Assembly: GCF_048544455.1 (NCBI RefSeq)
Contig: NC_133538.1
Span: 18,185,469-18,249,468, forward strand
Reading direction: 5' to 3'
Source: Silene latifolia
Lineage: Eukaryota; Streptophyta; Magnoliopsida; Caryophyllales; Caryophyllaceae
Length of the DNA stretch: 64,000 nt
Below the pieces are notes generated by a model that saw nothing but the letters and a program-made list of their open reading frames with translations, ran no database searches and had not been told where the DNA came from. Position numbers and translations under genes: made by a program. This document shows, piece after piece, positions 11,605 to 22,582 of this stretch. Numbering within the stretch: the stretch's first letter is position 1; each line of letters begins with the position of its first letter.

Positions 11605-12798
11605 TCATAGTCGTGAGCTTGACCTCAATTTCTCAAGAGCGGAGGCACTCAACGCTCGCAAAAGTAGATCAAAAATCCTGCCATGAAACTCAGATAAATG
11701 ACAATAGAATACATTAGTAACATATGATAAGCCATAAACAATCGAGATATAAACATTTATCAAGTATATCTTTGGATCTCTATGTTTAGTTCTAGCTTCT
11801 TTGTCATCTTTCGGCCAATTAGTGAGTAATACGGGAGGATAATTGATAGAAGGTACAACAGGTTCTTCTAACGGAAAAAGCTCGATGTGTTCATAAATTT
11901 TCACCCCAGCAGATGCTCCATCTTTTTCGTCATCTTGTTGGTTTACCTCAAGTTCCATAAAAGTAAGATCAATTAGCTCATGTGGTTCATCCATAAAATC
12001 ATCATAATTATCCCACCGTACTTCAAGATCTCCAACAAAAGTCTCCTCATATAGTATATCACAAGACTCCTCGTAGAATGGGCTCTTTAGGTTCTCACAC
12101 AAACTTACCTCGTGGCTTGAAGCATAGTTATACCCAAAATCAGGCGTGGTCCGCTCAAAATTGTCAATATAGGGGTAAGGGATATCAGAAACAGAATCAT
12201 CAAACTTTTTTACCAAAGAGTGAACCTCAGAATCTTCAGCCAAATTAGAGTTAATTTCAACGTTTGAAAGAGGAATACTCAACGAAAAAGCTCTCAAATT
12301 ATAATCATCATCTTCGTCAAAGATGTCTATGTCACCTCTAAACGTAGCCGAGTCACTCAAAACCTGATCAACTGAGGGTGGGGAATCAACTTTAGTGACT
12401 AACTCACATGGAATATCATGTTTGTTTTGATCTAATATATCTATAAGTTTTTTAAACTCTGCCTCAATCTTCGCCACTCCAGCATTCCACCTCATCTTTG
12501 ACTCATAATTGCTATTTCGGGCTAAATATTTAAGGAGTTTCCATCGCTCCTCATAAGGCATGTAATTAAACATCCCTTCACAAGTTTCCTCAATTCTATC
12601 CCGTGTCGCGCCATCGACACCATCATAAATTATGTGACACATATTCCAAATATCAACATCATAGCCATATTGATTGATGAAAGATATTAATCTATCCCAA
12701 TAATTATGCAGTGATTCATGTTCAAATTGTGAGAAATAGAAGATGGTCATAATGATGGAAATAATATAAAGCAAGATAATAAAATAGAAACTAACCAA
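11605..12798 (-). CDS. gag-like protein of element C
   Basis: A continuous 397-codon frame. The first 20-odd residues are hydrophobic leader-like sequence; the gag-like part begins around FSQFEHESLHNYWDRLISF, a pattern of the gag helical core (E-S-L-x-x-Y-W-x-R), followed by YDGVDGATRDRIEETC and KLLKYLARNSNYESK. The remainder is acidic and unrecognised. It has no zinc knuckle. It is long and uninterrupted in contrast to A and B, so it may be a functional gag-only protein. No trans partner is visible nearby. Confidence 0.5.
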   Translation of the reverse strand: MVSFYFIILLYIISIIMTIFYFSQFEHESLHNYWDRLISFINQYGYDVDIWNMCHIIYDGVDGATRDRIEETCEGMFNYMPYEERWKLLKYLARNSNYESKMRWNAGVAKIEAEFKKLIDILDQNKHDIPCELVTKVDSPPSVDQVLSDSATFRGDIDIFDEDDDYNLRAFSLSIPLSNVEINSNLAEDSEVHSLVKKFDDSVSDIPYPYIDNFERTTPDFGYNYASSHEVSLCENLKSPFYEESCDILYEETFVGDLEVRWDNYDDFMDEPHELIDLTFMELEVNQQDDEKDGASAGVKIYEHIELFPLEEPVVPSINYPPVLLTNWPKDDKEARTKHRDPKIYLINVYISIVYGLSYVTNVFYCHLSEFHGRIFDLLLRALSASALEKLRSSSRL

Positions 12799-12844
12799 AA
12801 GACAAAAGACAAATTAAATAAAAGCAATCAGAAAAATTGTTGCC

Positions 12845-12862
12845 TCTCCGGCAACGGCGCCA
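12845..12862 (-). other. primer-binding site for tRNA-Asp, element C
   Basis: The minus strand reads TGGCGCCGTTGCCGGAGA, 17 of 18 bases matching the tRNA-Asp complement, directly inside the LTR. Confidence 0.85.
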
Positions 12863-12866
12863 AAAT

Positions 12867-14111
12867 TGATAAGGTTATTTTCAGTCGTTTGCCTTAATCA
12901 AAGTAAACATAAACTACTACTAACAAAATAGCTAGCGGTAAATCAGGGTCGAATCCACAAGGAGGTGGTGATTATCTAGTTTGTTTATATTTAAATTTGT
13001 CTTAAAGTAACCGGTTGTGGGGGTTTTGATTGTTTGTATGCTAACAGCTAATTGCAAGTAATTAAAAGACAAATTACAATAATATTAAAGAGTCTAGGGA
13101 TTCGGGTTCACTAGGTAGTCATCAAAGGTTAGAATTTAATTCATTGATTGAGCAATTTATATTGTTGAAAGTCATATGATCAGTCGATTCAATATTTCTT
13201 TTAAATCTAATTTAACATGCGGTCGCTATCATTAAATTATCTCTATTCAAGTATCATGGCCTATACTAGTCTTAACCCGGTCGGTGAAAATCCTAGTTTA
13301 TGCAAGACTAATTAATTAACTCTGATCAGTAATTAATCAATTAGAAGTAATACGATAATCAAACAACAATTAAGAGCAATTTAACAATCAATTCATAATA
13401 ACCCTTTTCTAACAACCTAGATCCCCTTTCACCCTAGATTAATAAATTAGCTACTCATAAATCGAAATAAGCAAGTACAAATAATAATTGAATGCATAAT
13501 TAGAGTAAAGAGAAGAAAAACTTAGTCTTGAATTAAACTTGAAAGGGAGAACATAGAGTACTTGAGACGAAAATAGACGAAAGATAGCCTACAGAAAACG
13601 GAACTAACTAAAAAACCTCCCACTGATACTACGTACGTGCCTCTTAAATACGTGCCAAAACAATCAGCCATCCAATGATCCCCTTAAAACTTACGTACAT
13701 GACTCAACTTGTGTACGTACGATGTCCCTTTTTATTTCTCTTATGGACCTACTTGATTAAATTGTCAATTCAGCCCATTGAGTAAATTTGTGGGTAGCCC
13801 ATGCTCAAGTGTATCAAACGCCAACTAATGGACTTGTTCCGTATATTTCCTTTTCATCGAAATACTCCAATATTGGCAGTCTTAGTTGGGCTTCTCGGAT
13901 GATTTATCTCGAAATTAGACGAGTGTATCCATCGGCTTAGCATATTGGCAACTTTCTAGCATAAAAAACGCCTTCCTGCGAATAATTATACAAACTCGTA
14001 GTAAAACGCAAAGGAAGTAAATATAATACAAAACATACAAAAAATGCCAGAAATTAGTGTAATATTACGGGGGATAAGTATATAAAATATAGGTAAAATA
14101 ATGTATTATCA
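12867..14111 (-). repeat. 5' LTR of element C, about 1.25 kb
   Basis: Plus-strand ends TGATAAGG and GTATTATCA form short inverted ends. It shares the AACATGCGGTCGCTAT and AACCCGGTCGG blocks with LTR B. The right flank is the TTTACACTC array. Unlike LTRs A and B, no TCGATCGA cluster was seen; there is an ACGTACGT-type pair around 13630-13720. Confidence 0.75.
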
Positions 14112-15276
14112 ATTTACATTTACACTCACATTTCTTTACATTTACACTCATATTTATTTACATTTACACTCACATTTCTTTACATGTACACTTGTATTTG
14201 TTTACATTTACACTCATATTTCTTTACATTTACACTCATTTTTCAGATTTACACTCGTATTTCTTTACATTTACACTCATAATTTTTACATTTACACTCA
14301 TATTTCTTTACATTTACACTCATATTTCTTTACATTTACACTCGTATATTTGTACATTTACACTCGTTAAATTTATATAGATTTGCACTAATATATTTTT
14401 GTGGATATGAGTTGGTGGTGGAGGACGACGGTGGTGGTGTTTGTTGGTAGTCGGACTAAAGTTTTACTCGTAAAGGACCAACGTTACACTTATAAAGGAC
14501 CAAAGTCACACTCAAAGGACCAAATTTACACTCTTAAACCTTCAAATTTACACTTAAAATACTACATTTACACTCGGAAAATATCACATTTACACTTGTA
14601 AAATGTTAAAATTATATAAATTCAAAATTTCCGTCACAAAAAATCAAATTTACACTCTTAAAATGTTACATTTACACTCGGAAAACATCACATTTACACT
14701 TGTAAAATGTTAAAATTATATAAATTCAAAATTTCCGTCACAAAAAATCAAATTTACACTCTTAAAATGTTACATTTACACTCGAAAAACATCACATTTA
14801 CACTTGTGAAATGTTAAAATTATATAAATTCAAAATTTCCGTCACAAAAAATCAAATTTACACTCTTAAAATGTTACATTTACACTCGTAAAACATCACA
14901 TTTACACTTGTAAAATGTTAAAATTATATAAATTCAAAATTTCCGTCACAAAAAAACAAATTTACACTCTTAAAATGTTACATTTACACTCGTAAAACAT
15001 CAAATTTACACTTGTAAAATGTTAAAATTATATAAATTCAAAATTTTCGTCACAAAAAATCAAATTTACACTCTTAAAATGTTACATTTACACTCGTAAA
15101 ACATCACATTTACACTTGTAAAATGTTAAAATTATATAAATTCAAAATTTCCATCACAAAAAAATCAAATTTACACTCTTAAAATGTTACATTTACACTC
15201 GTAAAACATCACATTTACACTTGTAAAACTCATACAACATTACATTTATACTTCTGAAATCTGAAACTCAAAACTG
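14112..15276 (+). repeat. 22-bp and about 104-bp tandem arrays, orphan piece of the TA-flanked family
   Basis: 14112-14385 repeats a 22-bp unit (TTTACACTCATATTTCTTTACA). A unique linker (GGTAGTCGGACTAAAGTTTTACTCG) follows, and 14600-15235 repeats a unit of about 104 bp starting with AATGTTAAAATTATATAAAT and holding the phrase TTTCCGTCACA. The same order and sequence occur at 33715-35060 and, inverted, at 35640-37190. Here the outer terminal repeats are lost: the left end is cut by LTR C and the right end by the GGATCCGGTGAGAACC element. Confidence 0.85.
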
Positions 15277-15283
15277 ACTTATG

Positions 15284-15838
15284 GGATCCGGTGAGAACCA
15301 CCTACATAGTGAGAACCTTGAGAACTCTACCTTACGGATTTTTTTTCTAAAAACTAACGATATATTTGGATTCGGCATAAAATTTTATGCCTAGGTAACA
15401 TATTTCTTGGTCCAAAAAACATAAATTATTGACCGGAATCGAGACGAGAAATATTTTATTAATTTTCATGCACCTACTACTCATTTTTCATGTATCTAAC
15501 AATTTACACGCACCTAAAACTCGTTTTCGTGCACCTACAGCCTCATATTTTCATGCACCTACTAATCATTTTCATGCATGTAACAATTTTCATGCACCTA
15601 CTATTCGTTTTCGTCCATCTATAGCCATTTTAATATACCTAATCGTATTTTTTTACATTAAGTTTATATTTTGTTAATAAAATCAAAAAAAATTGTTTAG
15701 CTATACTAAAAATGTGTTGGAATAAACTAAACTAAGGGTAAATGATCCATCAAAACTTTCGGAACAAGATTTGATGATGATTTAATAAGGGTTCTCACGG
15801 TTCTCATTATATTAGTGGTTCTCACCGGATCCTGACCC
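15284..15838. mobile_element. small inverted-repeat element with GGATCCGGTGAGAACCAC ends
   Basis: The ends GGATCCGGTGAGAACCAC (15284) and its reverse complement (to 15832) form an 18-bp perfect inverted repeat. The right end is followed by GACCC and a (TA)n run at 15839-15854. No coding capacity. Internally it holds a 21-bp-period minisatellite of CATGCACCTA units (15463-15640). Non-autonomous; the class is not certain. Confidence 0.65.
15463..15640 (+). repeat. minisatellite of roughly 21 bp (TTTTCATGCACCTACTA units)
   Basis: About eight diverged copies of TTTTCATGCACCTAC with spacing of about 18-24 bp. It resembles in layout, though not in sequence, the arrays inside the TA-flanked elements. 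Confidence 0.65.
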
Positions 15839-15855
15839 TATATATATATATAGTA

Positions 15856-18125
15856 TTGATTTGTAGAAGTCCTAATATATGAACAAAACCCAGTTACATA
15901 GAATGGGAAAAATAGAGCACGATGCAAAAAAATCTAACCAGAAAATAAACATTCAAGTTATGCAATTGTTTAATTTCTTCTAGCATTGAAAAATAGTGGT
16001 AAATTTGTTTCAAACTCATAAGAAATAAAGCCAACAACACTATAATAACAAACAAAAGGGTTATGTCAATTACGATTTCAAAAAAACTGTCACGAAACAG
16101 TCCGAAACTTTCCGATCATATTCTCAATTAACAGATTACGACTCGACATAAGTTTCGAAAATTACCATTTTTTTACGGAAAGAGAAAGCGTAATTATAGT
16201 ATCCCAAAAGTTAAAGAACAAGTAAGCTGGTCGACTAAGTTGCACTAGAAGCCCGACTAGCTAGCAAAACTAGTGCATCGAAGCCAATCTTAAAGATTAC
16301 ATAAACATTTAAAAGTAAAATTACAACAAAGCAAACTGGAGTAACGAGGACAGGATGATGAAGAATAAGTTCACCACGAACAATCTCATCCATGTCAACA
16401 GCTTCACTAACAATTCCATGAGGCCAACAAGACGGACCAAGTGCACTTACGCCATAAGAGAGTAGAAAGAAAAGGGGGAAAACGAGCCGAACAAGCTTGT
16501 CTTCAACGAAGAAGAATCTCCTATACCATGATGATCGACCCCAACAGTCCAAAGATCAACAACCCAAAAAACCAAGTAAACTGATAAGACATACTAGAGA
16601 GCACACCCCAACTAATCTCCCAGTCAAGAACCCCGAACGTTTATTAGAACATAAAAACAAGACAGGAAATTAACTTGTGATGACATCGATTTAAATTAAA
16701 CCACCACCTCCAGACCAGCCAACCACACCAAAGACCCAACTCAAGCCAGCTCAAACCCACACAATCCAAATTAAAATCAAAAACACCCAAATTCACCAAT
16801 CCAAAGATAGCCCAAAATCGCCATAAAGGTCAGCAAAAGATCCCCAAAAGCACCATCAAAGCTACCGAAGCTCCAAGGACCCAAAGACTTAAACAACGAC
16901 GGACTCGAAAACACCACAGACACACATGCATGCAACCAAAGCAGTAGTTGATAGCCAACACCAAATCCACCAGGCAGATAAAAAACACTACAAAGACACC
17001 CATTTCACCAAACGACACCTCCAAGGACCACCGCCTTATATGCAACCATACCAAACAAAGGGACGATAATACTGATAGGCACTAGTGATATAGGAAATGG
17101 GGCGATTGGTGGGGAGAATGGGGGGATCACCATATCTGACCCAAATCAAGACCACATAGAACAACGACGACGCAACCGGATGAGCTAAACTCATCGACAC
17201 AGACAGACCAAAAACAAGAACAAGAAAGTCATACCGGGGGAACACCCCTGAGATGGATTCAAGTTCATTGGTGACAGGACGAGGGAACGGAGGGACGAAA
17301 ACGTCAATGAGAGACCCCTACCCATACCCAGACAGACGAAAGCCTTTAACGGCATCATCAAGACCAATCACAACTCCACCCCAGATGCATGCAAGGAGAC
17401 CGACGACAAACACAGACGGAGAGTAAGGGGAACCAGAGAACCAACATCACGCCACAAATACAAGGTTGAAAACACCAAATCACAAACAAAGTTTCAATAA
17501 CATTTTTTTCTGAGGTGCATGATGACGAAAAGTGCTTTAATAACTTGGCATACTGTAGTATTCATTAATCAAGAATTAGAAAGTATGCAGTGGATCGATC
17601 GCCATGACCACGGAAAAAGCAGGAGACATTTGAATCGAATTGGATAAGTGAAACAACTGAAATGAAAGATTAGAAATTAAGATTGATAAAGGGAACATCG
17701 CCGGAGATAGGGCGGGATAGGCCCATCTCTTGCGACGGAGCAGGCAGAGAAGGACGGTGGGTGGTTGGGGAAGGTGGAGGTTACAAGAAGATTTTAGGGG
17801 ATTTTTTTAGAGAGAATTTGGGGAGATTATTTTAAAGAGAGAAGAGTATATGATTCTCGAAAATTATCATGCTCGATAGAACTCACATGTTACTAACAAA
17901 AGTTTGTCATAAGGGAGAAAAACGGAGCATGGGCACCGAATTTGTAACACCCTTTACTTTGTTAAAATCCAAGTTGTACCTTCCAAATTCTTATTATGGA
18001 AGCGCATGAACGTAGCTGCTTCACTAAATCGAAACAAAGTTCATAAAAGATATGGCAGATGTTTATGATTCTGGCTACATACTCGGTTTCCACTTTCCAA
18101 TGCTAGTATTTCTTTTCCTTATATC
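15856..18125. other. no gene seen; degenerate repeat-like DNA
   Basis: 15856-16200 is AT-rich. 16200-17500 is C/A-rich on the plus strand with three short minus-strand frames (16235-16552, 16830-17054, 17036-17245) of hydrophobic, low-complexity composition; I do not recognise them and doubt they are coded. 17700-17850 is G-rich. Confidence 0.4.
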
Positions 18126-18129
18126 CTTG

Positions 18130-18138
18130 TATAAAAAG
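18130..18138 (+). promoter_or_regulatory. candidate TATA box
   Basis: TATAAAAAG lies about 520 bp upstream of the ATG at 18659. A pyrimidine-rich leader and a possible leader intron (GT at 18507, AG just before 18597) follow. Confidence 0.35.
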
Positions 18139-18658
18139 AGGATTGGGGGGTTGGGTTGGTTTGAGACTGCTTATGCCCCTACATGACATCGTATATTACG
18201 GTTTTGCCATTCCGTATCTTTATGTTGTCTATTGCTCATCGCCTCTCTTTTCTTCACGGATTCGGTGCTCTTACTCTTTCTCCTGCGCCATTTCCTTTCA
18301 TCAATTTGCGGAGCCTTCTATCAGCTTCTTCTTTCTTCTATTCTATTATAGTATATCCACCGTTTTCCCTGCGGAGCATTCGTTTTTCACAGCCGCTATA
18401 TTGGACTGACAAATTGTACCTCTCTACCTCCGATCTAAACCCCTTAACGACATAGTCAACCCTTCCTTAAACGACGTCGTTTCCTCTCATTCATTCTCTT
18501 TTCCAGGTAAATTAATCATCTTTATTTTATTAATCTTAATAATTAATTAATCATCACGTTTAATTTAATTAATCATGATGATTAACATTTGCAGATTTGT
18601 AATATTATTGTTGATTAGTGATCAAATTTAGGTTGAATTGATGTGATTACTGTTATAA

Positions 18659-19531
18659 ATGGCGGAAAATGATGATGTCGAGAACATTCCGGAATCATCA
18701 GCTGCTGTAGGGGTTCATAATGATGATGATGAAGTTGTCGGTGAAAATTATGAGTTAATTAATAATCAGGTATTGTTATTTCTAGCTGTTGTACATTGAT
18801 TTGCTTGATTTTTTGTTATTTTTATTTTATTGTGCTTTTTATTGCTTAGATTTTTAAGGATTAGTAATTTCCAGAAGTTGCACATTGATTGTTGCGTTTT
18901 TCGTCACGCGATTTGGACTGCAGTTGCTCGGTTTTTTGTTAGCTTAATGTTTAATTGTGGTAAATTTGCGACTATGTGCTTTACGAGTATTAGATTAAAC
19001 TCGATTAGTTGCACTGATAACTGATCGTCGCTACTATGTGCTTTACGAGTATTAGATTAAACTCGATTAGTTGCACTGATAACTGATCGTCGCTATGCTT
19101 TATTAGATTAATCTTGGTTTGCTTTTTCGTTTGTGCTTATGTTAATTATTAAACTAATCTTTGATTGATAACAGATCTTTGTTTTTCGATTGTTATTATG
19201 TGAATTATTATATTAAACTTGATTAGTTGGAATGATAGCCGATCCTCAAGATTGTTATTATGTGAATTATTATATTAAACTTTATTAGTTGGAATGATAG
19301 CCGATCCTCAATATGTTTTATTAGACTAGGCTTGATTTGGGTTTTTGATTGATAACTTTATTGATTAATTGGGTATGCAGATTATCGTGTGTAGTCGTGA
19401 TTTGTTAGTGATGCCATGTTTCTCTTGTGGTGTTTTGCAGCATGTTCCATGGTTGAGCTTCCTTTTGTTGCTTTTGACAGGGGCATAGCTTATATTCTAT
19501 TATGACCGGAAAAAGAAGTGTCATATTGAAG
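18659..19531 (+). pseudogene. two candidate exons of an unrecognised acidic protein
   Basis: Exon 18659-18769 starts MAENDDVENIPESSAAVG and ends ELINNQ at a CAG|GTATTG donor. A second candidate exon, 19481-19531 (GHSLYSIMTGKRSVILK), follows a GACAG acceptor in the same phase. The first exon is Asp/Glu rich. I do not recognise the family. The next exon-like block (19966) belongs to a different gene and would hit a stop in this frame, so this looks like a captured or truncated 5' piece rather than a working gene. Confidence 0.4.
18971..19340 (+). repeat. 62-bp tandem duplications
   Basis: Copies at 18971 and 19033 are almost identical over 62 bp (ACTATGTGCTTTACGAGTAT...). A second pair at 19189 and 19251 has the same period and a related sequence (ATTAAACTTGATTAGTTGGA). 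Partial, more diverged units lie around both. It lies in an intron-like stretch. Confidence 0.8.
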
Positions 19532-19965
19532 GTATATTACTATGGTGAGTTAGTGTTTTTTTCCTGGTTGTATGAATTATTGTTGGTTGATGTGAATTGG
19601 AATGGTTTGGCCTTAGAGTCTTGGACACATCTAAAATACATTACAACTGGACCTTAATAAACTATTGATCAGGTACATTTTAGATTGTAAAATATTGAGT
19701 TCCAATTGAATCAAGGGTGAAGTTAAAAGTGACGGAGAACTGAGTGGTAGAAAATCATTTACCACTCATGATCTAATTATCACCCTTTTTCCCCTCTCAC
19801 CTCAAAATTAATAATAATGAATCTTTCACTTCACATTAGCCTACCTACTATTTCTTCCAATAATCATTTTTATTCTGCGAAACTCATTAGAATTTCTTTA
19901 TATGTGTATGAATGTTTATCCTTTTCTTGGGAGATTTAAGAACTAAATGGTGTATTGTCCTGTAG

Positions 19966-20044
19966 ATTCGGGCTGCCAGTAGACAAGTTGTGGGTTAGTG
20001 TGTATGAAGATGATGATGAAACTTTTGCTATATGGCGTGATCAG
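19966..20044 (+). pseudogene. alanyl-tRNA synthetase exon fragment
   Basis: After a CCTGTAG acceptor the frame reads GLPVDKLWVSVYEDDDETFA then IWRDQ, ending at a CAG|GTAAGG donor. The VYEDDDE-A-F-x-IW phrase is highly characteristic of the catalytic domain of class II alanyl-tRNA synthetase. Only this exon is present; neighbouring exons of the enzyme are not seen. The intact splice borders suggest DNA-level capture of an exon with flanking introns. Confidence 0.7.
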
Positions 20045-22185
20045 GTAAGGTGGCTTATAAAAATTAGCAAACATCCCTCTTACTTAAATTTAATCCGATG
20101 AAACCATAGTAAATTGAATTTAAACATTTACAAATTTCAATTCCACTCAAATTGTACAAAGATTATATTGCACAAATACAATAATACGGAGTACCAAAGT
20201 CTATACTAACTCAGAAAGTAGATAAAAATGCGATCTTTGAGAAGTCCCAAACAAGGGGGAAATAACATCATGAACCCTAAAAAAAGGCTTTCAACACCGA
20301 TCAGATCAGTACACAATTGAAGTTCACGATTTTGCGAATTTATTGTTACCTATTCTGGTCAGTTTCGTACCTTTAGAGTTGATTTTTTCATTCTGAAATG
20401 GTTTAAGGTTTTTTAAAATTTTTTACACATATTTTCTTATCACAAACTTAGTTTCTGATTATGCTCATCAGTTGTTCGATGAATTGTCCCAGCTAAAAAT
20501 CGAATGCTTTTTCTTTCAAGCCCTTATCCCTTTTTTCCGCATTCATTTTCTATGTTATGGTACATAGATTTCGGTCTTCTAATTACCTGATGATGTTAAT
20601 TTCTTTTACGATTCAAATGTGGCCTTACCTCAGTATGGATAAATGAAAGATGGTTTTCCGTTTTTGTAATGAATCTGTCATGGGCGAAGACATGATCTTT
20701 TGACTATGTAAATAGCTAATGTTTACTAAAGTAATATACAGGCCACAGAGATTCATTGGTTCTACTTCACTCTATGTTCTGTTTCGTGCACAGTAATGCT
20801 GCCGAAAAGCTTGTATGAGAGTGTTGTTGGAAATAGGGGCTTTGTTTGGGAAGTTCTTTTTTCTGTGTCATTAGCTTGCAGAGAGCTATTTTGTCAGTCT
20901 CAAACTCTACAGCTCGTATTCTATCTATGGATCAATCTCTGCGAAATCATTATCAAGATTATTTTTTATTATCAAGATTAATCTTAGTCGAATATTTTTT
21001 TTTTATTATCGAGTTTATCTTTTAGCTCAATTAGTTAGTATACTACTATCAGTCATGTTTTTGTCAAACTCTTCGAGTCCTATTCCATGGACTTATGGTT
21101 ATGGAGTGTATTTTTGTAGATGTATGTTAATCTTGCAGAATCATTATTAAAATTATCTTTCGTTATCAAAATTTATCTTAGCAGTATAATAATATTACGA
21201 ATTTACGATAACCAATCATCAACGACATAACAGATGTAAAATTTATCCTTTGTGAGAAAAAAAAAAAGATGCATTAGAATATAACTCAAAATTAAATAAC
21301 GAAGAACTAAGTTAATCAAGAATCAAAGTTTATCTAATATTCTACTTAACAAATTGATGAACAGAAGACTATTCTTCTAAATTGAGTTATTACTTTGTTT
21401 ATCTTTGATGCTTGCTGATCTTATATCTTATAAAGGTTCGTTTAATGTATTTGTTCGTATTTTTACATTGAATTAGCTGCTGCTGTTACATTATTTCCAA
21501 GGAATTTGGATTGCCCAATATATTATACTTCATTTTTTTTATGAATATGGTCATAACATGTTCGATGAAATGCCTAAGCTAAAATTCGACATCTACTTTT
21601 TCTTTGTAGCTTTTTTTGCGGATTTCTTTTTTAACGCGGTCTTTTGTTAAGAAGTATATGTACTTATGGAGACGAAGGTGTTCGTCTAATAGATGTAAAA
21701 TTACCTATATTACCATTACATTTGGGCGATAGACGATAGTATTCATACAATTGTTTCAAACAAGTCTATTAGCTAAAAAATGTTCTACTTGAGGATAAGC
21801 TTAAAGGGTGGCTATTGGTATTGTTTTAAGTTGCTCTATGAATACATTAGTTAGATAAGCTATTTTTTTCCGTAAATAGTTAGTTTGTTGAACATGTCTT
21901 TGTTATAAGTTACAACTAATGATGCTTACATAAGTTTCAGTGGACTGTTTATTTGGGATTTTAGTTTGAGTTGGATGCGAGTATTAAACTTTATACGTCA
22001 TCTGATTTACGTTTGCTTCTTTAATCGCTTGCCTTTTGCCATTTCTAATTGTTTCATATGATTTTCTTATAGTGCATTCCAAGTGTTCGATTAAAAGCGT
22101 AAGAGAAATGTGTTGTCCACAGTTCAGGTTTATTTTGAAATAGCAGATGGTTGTGGAAATTCGCCATCATGAAGAACAACATTAT
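20045..22185. other. intron-like AT-rich DNA, no recognised gene
   Basis: Between the two gene fragments there is T-rich sequence with no recognisable exon; the 61-aa frame at 20796-20981 is not convincing. Confidence 0.4.
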
Positions 22186-22582
22186 TAGCTTCCTACTTCC
22201 TTCTTCAAGCTTGTCCTAGGACACCATTTAAAGTACAGGTAAAATCTTTCTAATTATCTCGCATTATAATTATATCAATTTTGCGCTTGCTATATTGTCA
22301 CGTACCAGTTCATCAATGCAAATTTCGTCTTTGGCTAAACGGGTGCAATTGTTGATATTTCCATTTTTATTTCTGTGTTGTTAACACATAGATGAAGCAG
22401 AGAAGCCTATGTTGAATTTATATTGTTAAAGGTTGGAGATAAAAGACGGTCATACTGTTTTTTGATGTGGGATGTGGTTGGGGTTCACTCAGTTTGTCCA
22501 TCGTCAACAAGTACAATAACTGTCAACTGACTGGTATTTGCAGTTCAGTGACACAGAAAGCTCATATCAAGGAGCAGTGCAG
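22186..22582 (+). pseudogene. coclaurine N-methyltransferase-like fragment, two broken exons
   Basis: The first block ends at 22238 with PTSFFKLVLGHHLKY before an AG|GTAAAA donor. The second (22391-22582) reads DEAEKPMLNLYC, then after a frame break DVGCGWGSLSLSIVNKYNNC and QLTGICSSVTQKAHIKEQC, ending at a CAG|GTTCG donor. DVGCGWG is the S-adenosylmethionine-binding motif I of the cyclopropane-fatty-acid synthase/coclaurine N-methyltransferase family. A 7-nt insertion and one extra T before motif I, and missing residues after LYC, break the frame. Flanking exons are absent. Confidence 0.75.

Larger units (their letters stand above)
11605..14111 (-). mobile_element. truncated Athila-like element C
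   Basis: A 5' LTR (14111 to 12867), a tRNA-Asp primer site with one mismatch, and one gag-like frame are present. There is no protease, reverse transcriptase or 3' LTR. The LTR inserted into a TTTACACTC tandem array (junction at 14111/14112). It is either a non-autonomous family member or an internally deleted copy. Confidence 0.7.

Noticed and set aside
14101-14380. FTFTLIFLYIYTH repeat proteins
   Set aside because: Products of the 22-bp array; the same appears at 33660-33956.
14600-15235. CRISPR-like array of regular repeats
   Set aside because: Units are contiguous tandem repeats with no variable spacers, in plant DNA, and belong to a transposon family.
16235-17245. Small membrane proteins on the minus strand
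   Set aside because: Short hydrophobic frames in repeat-like DNA, no start context, no recognisable family.
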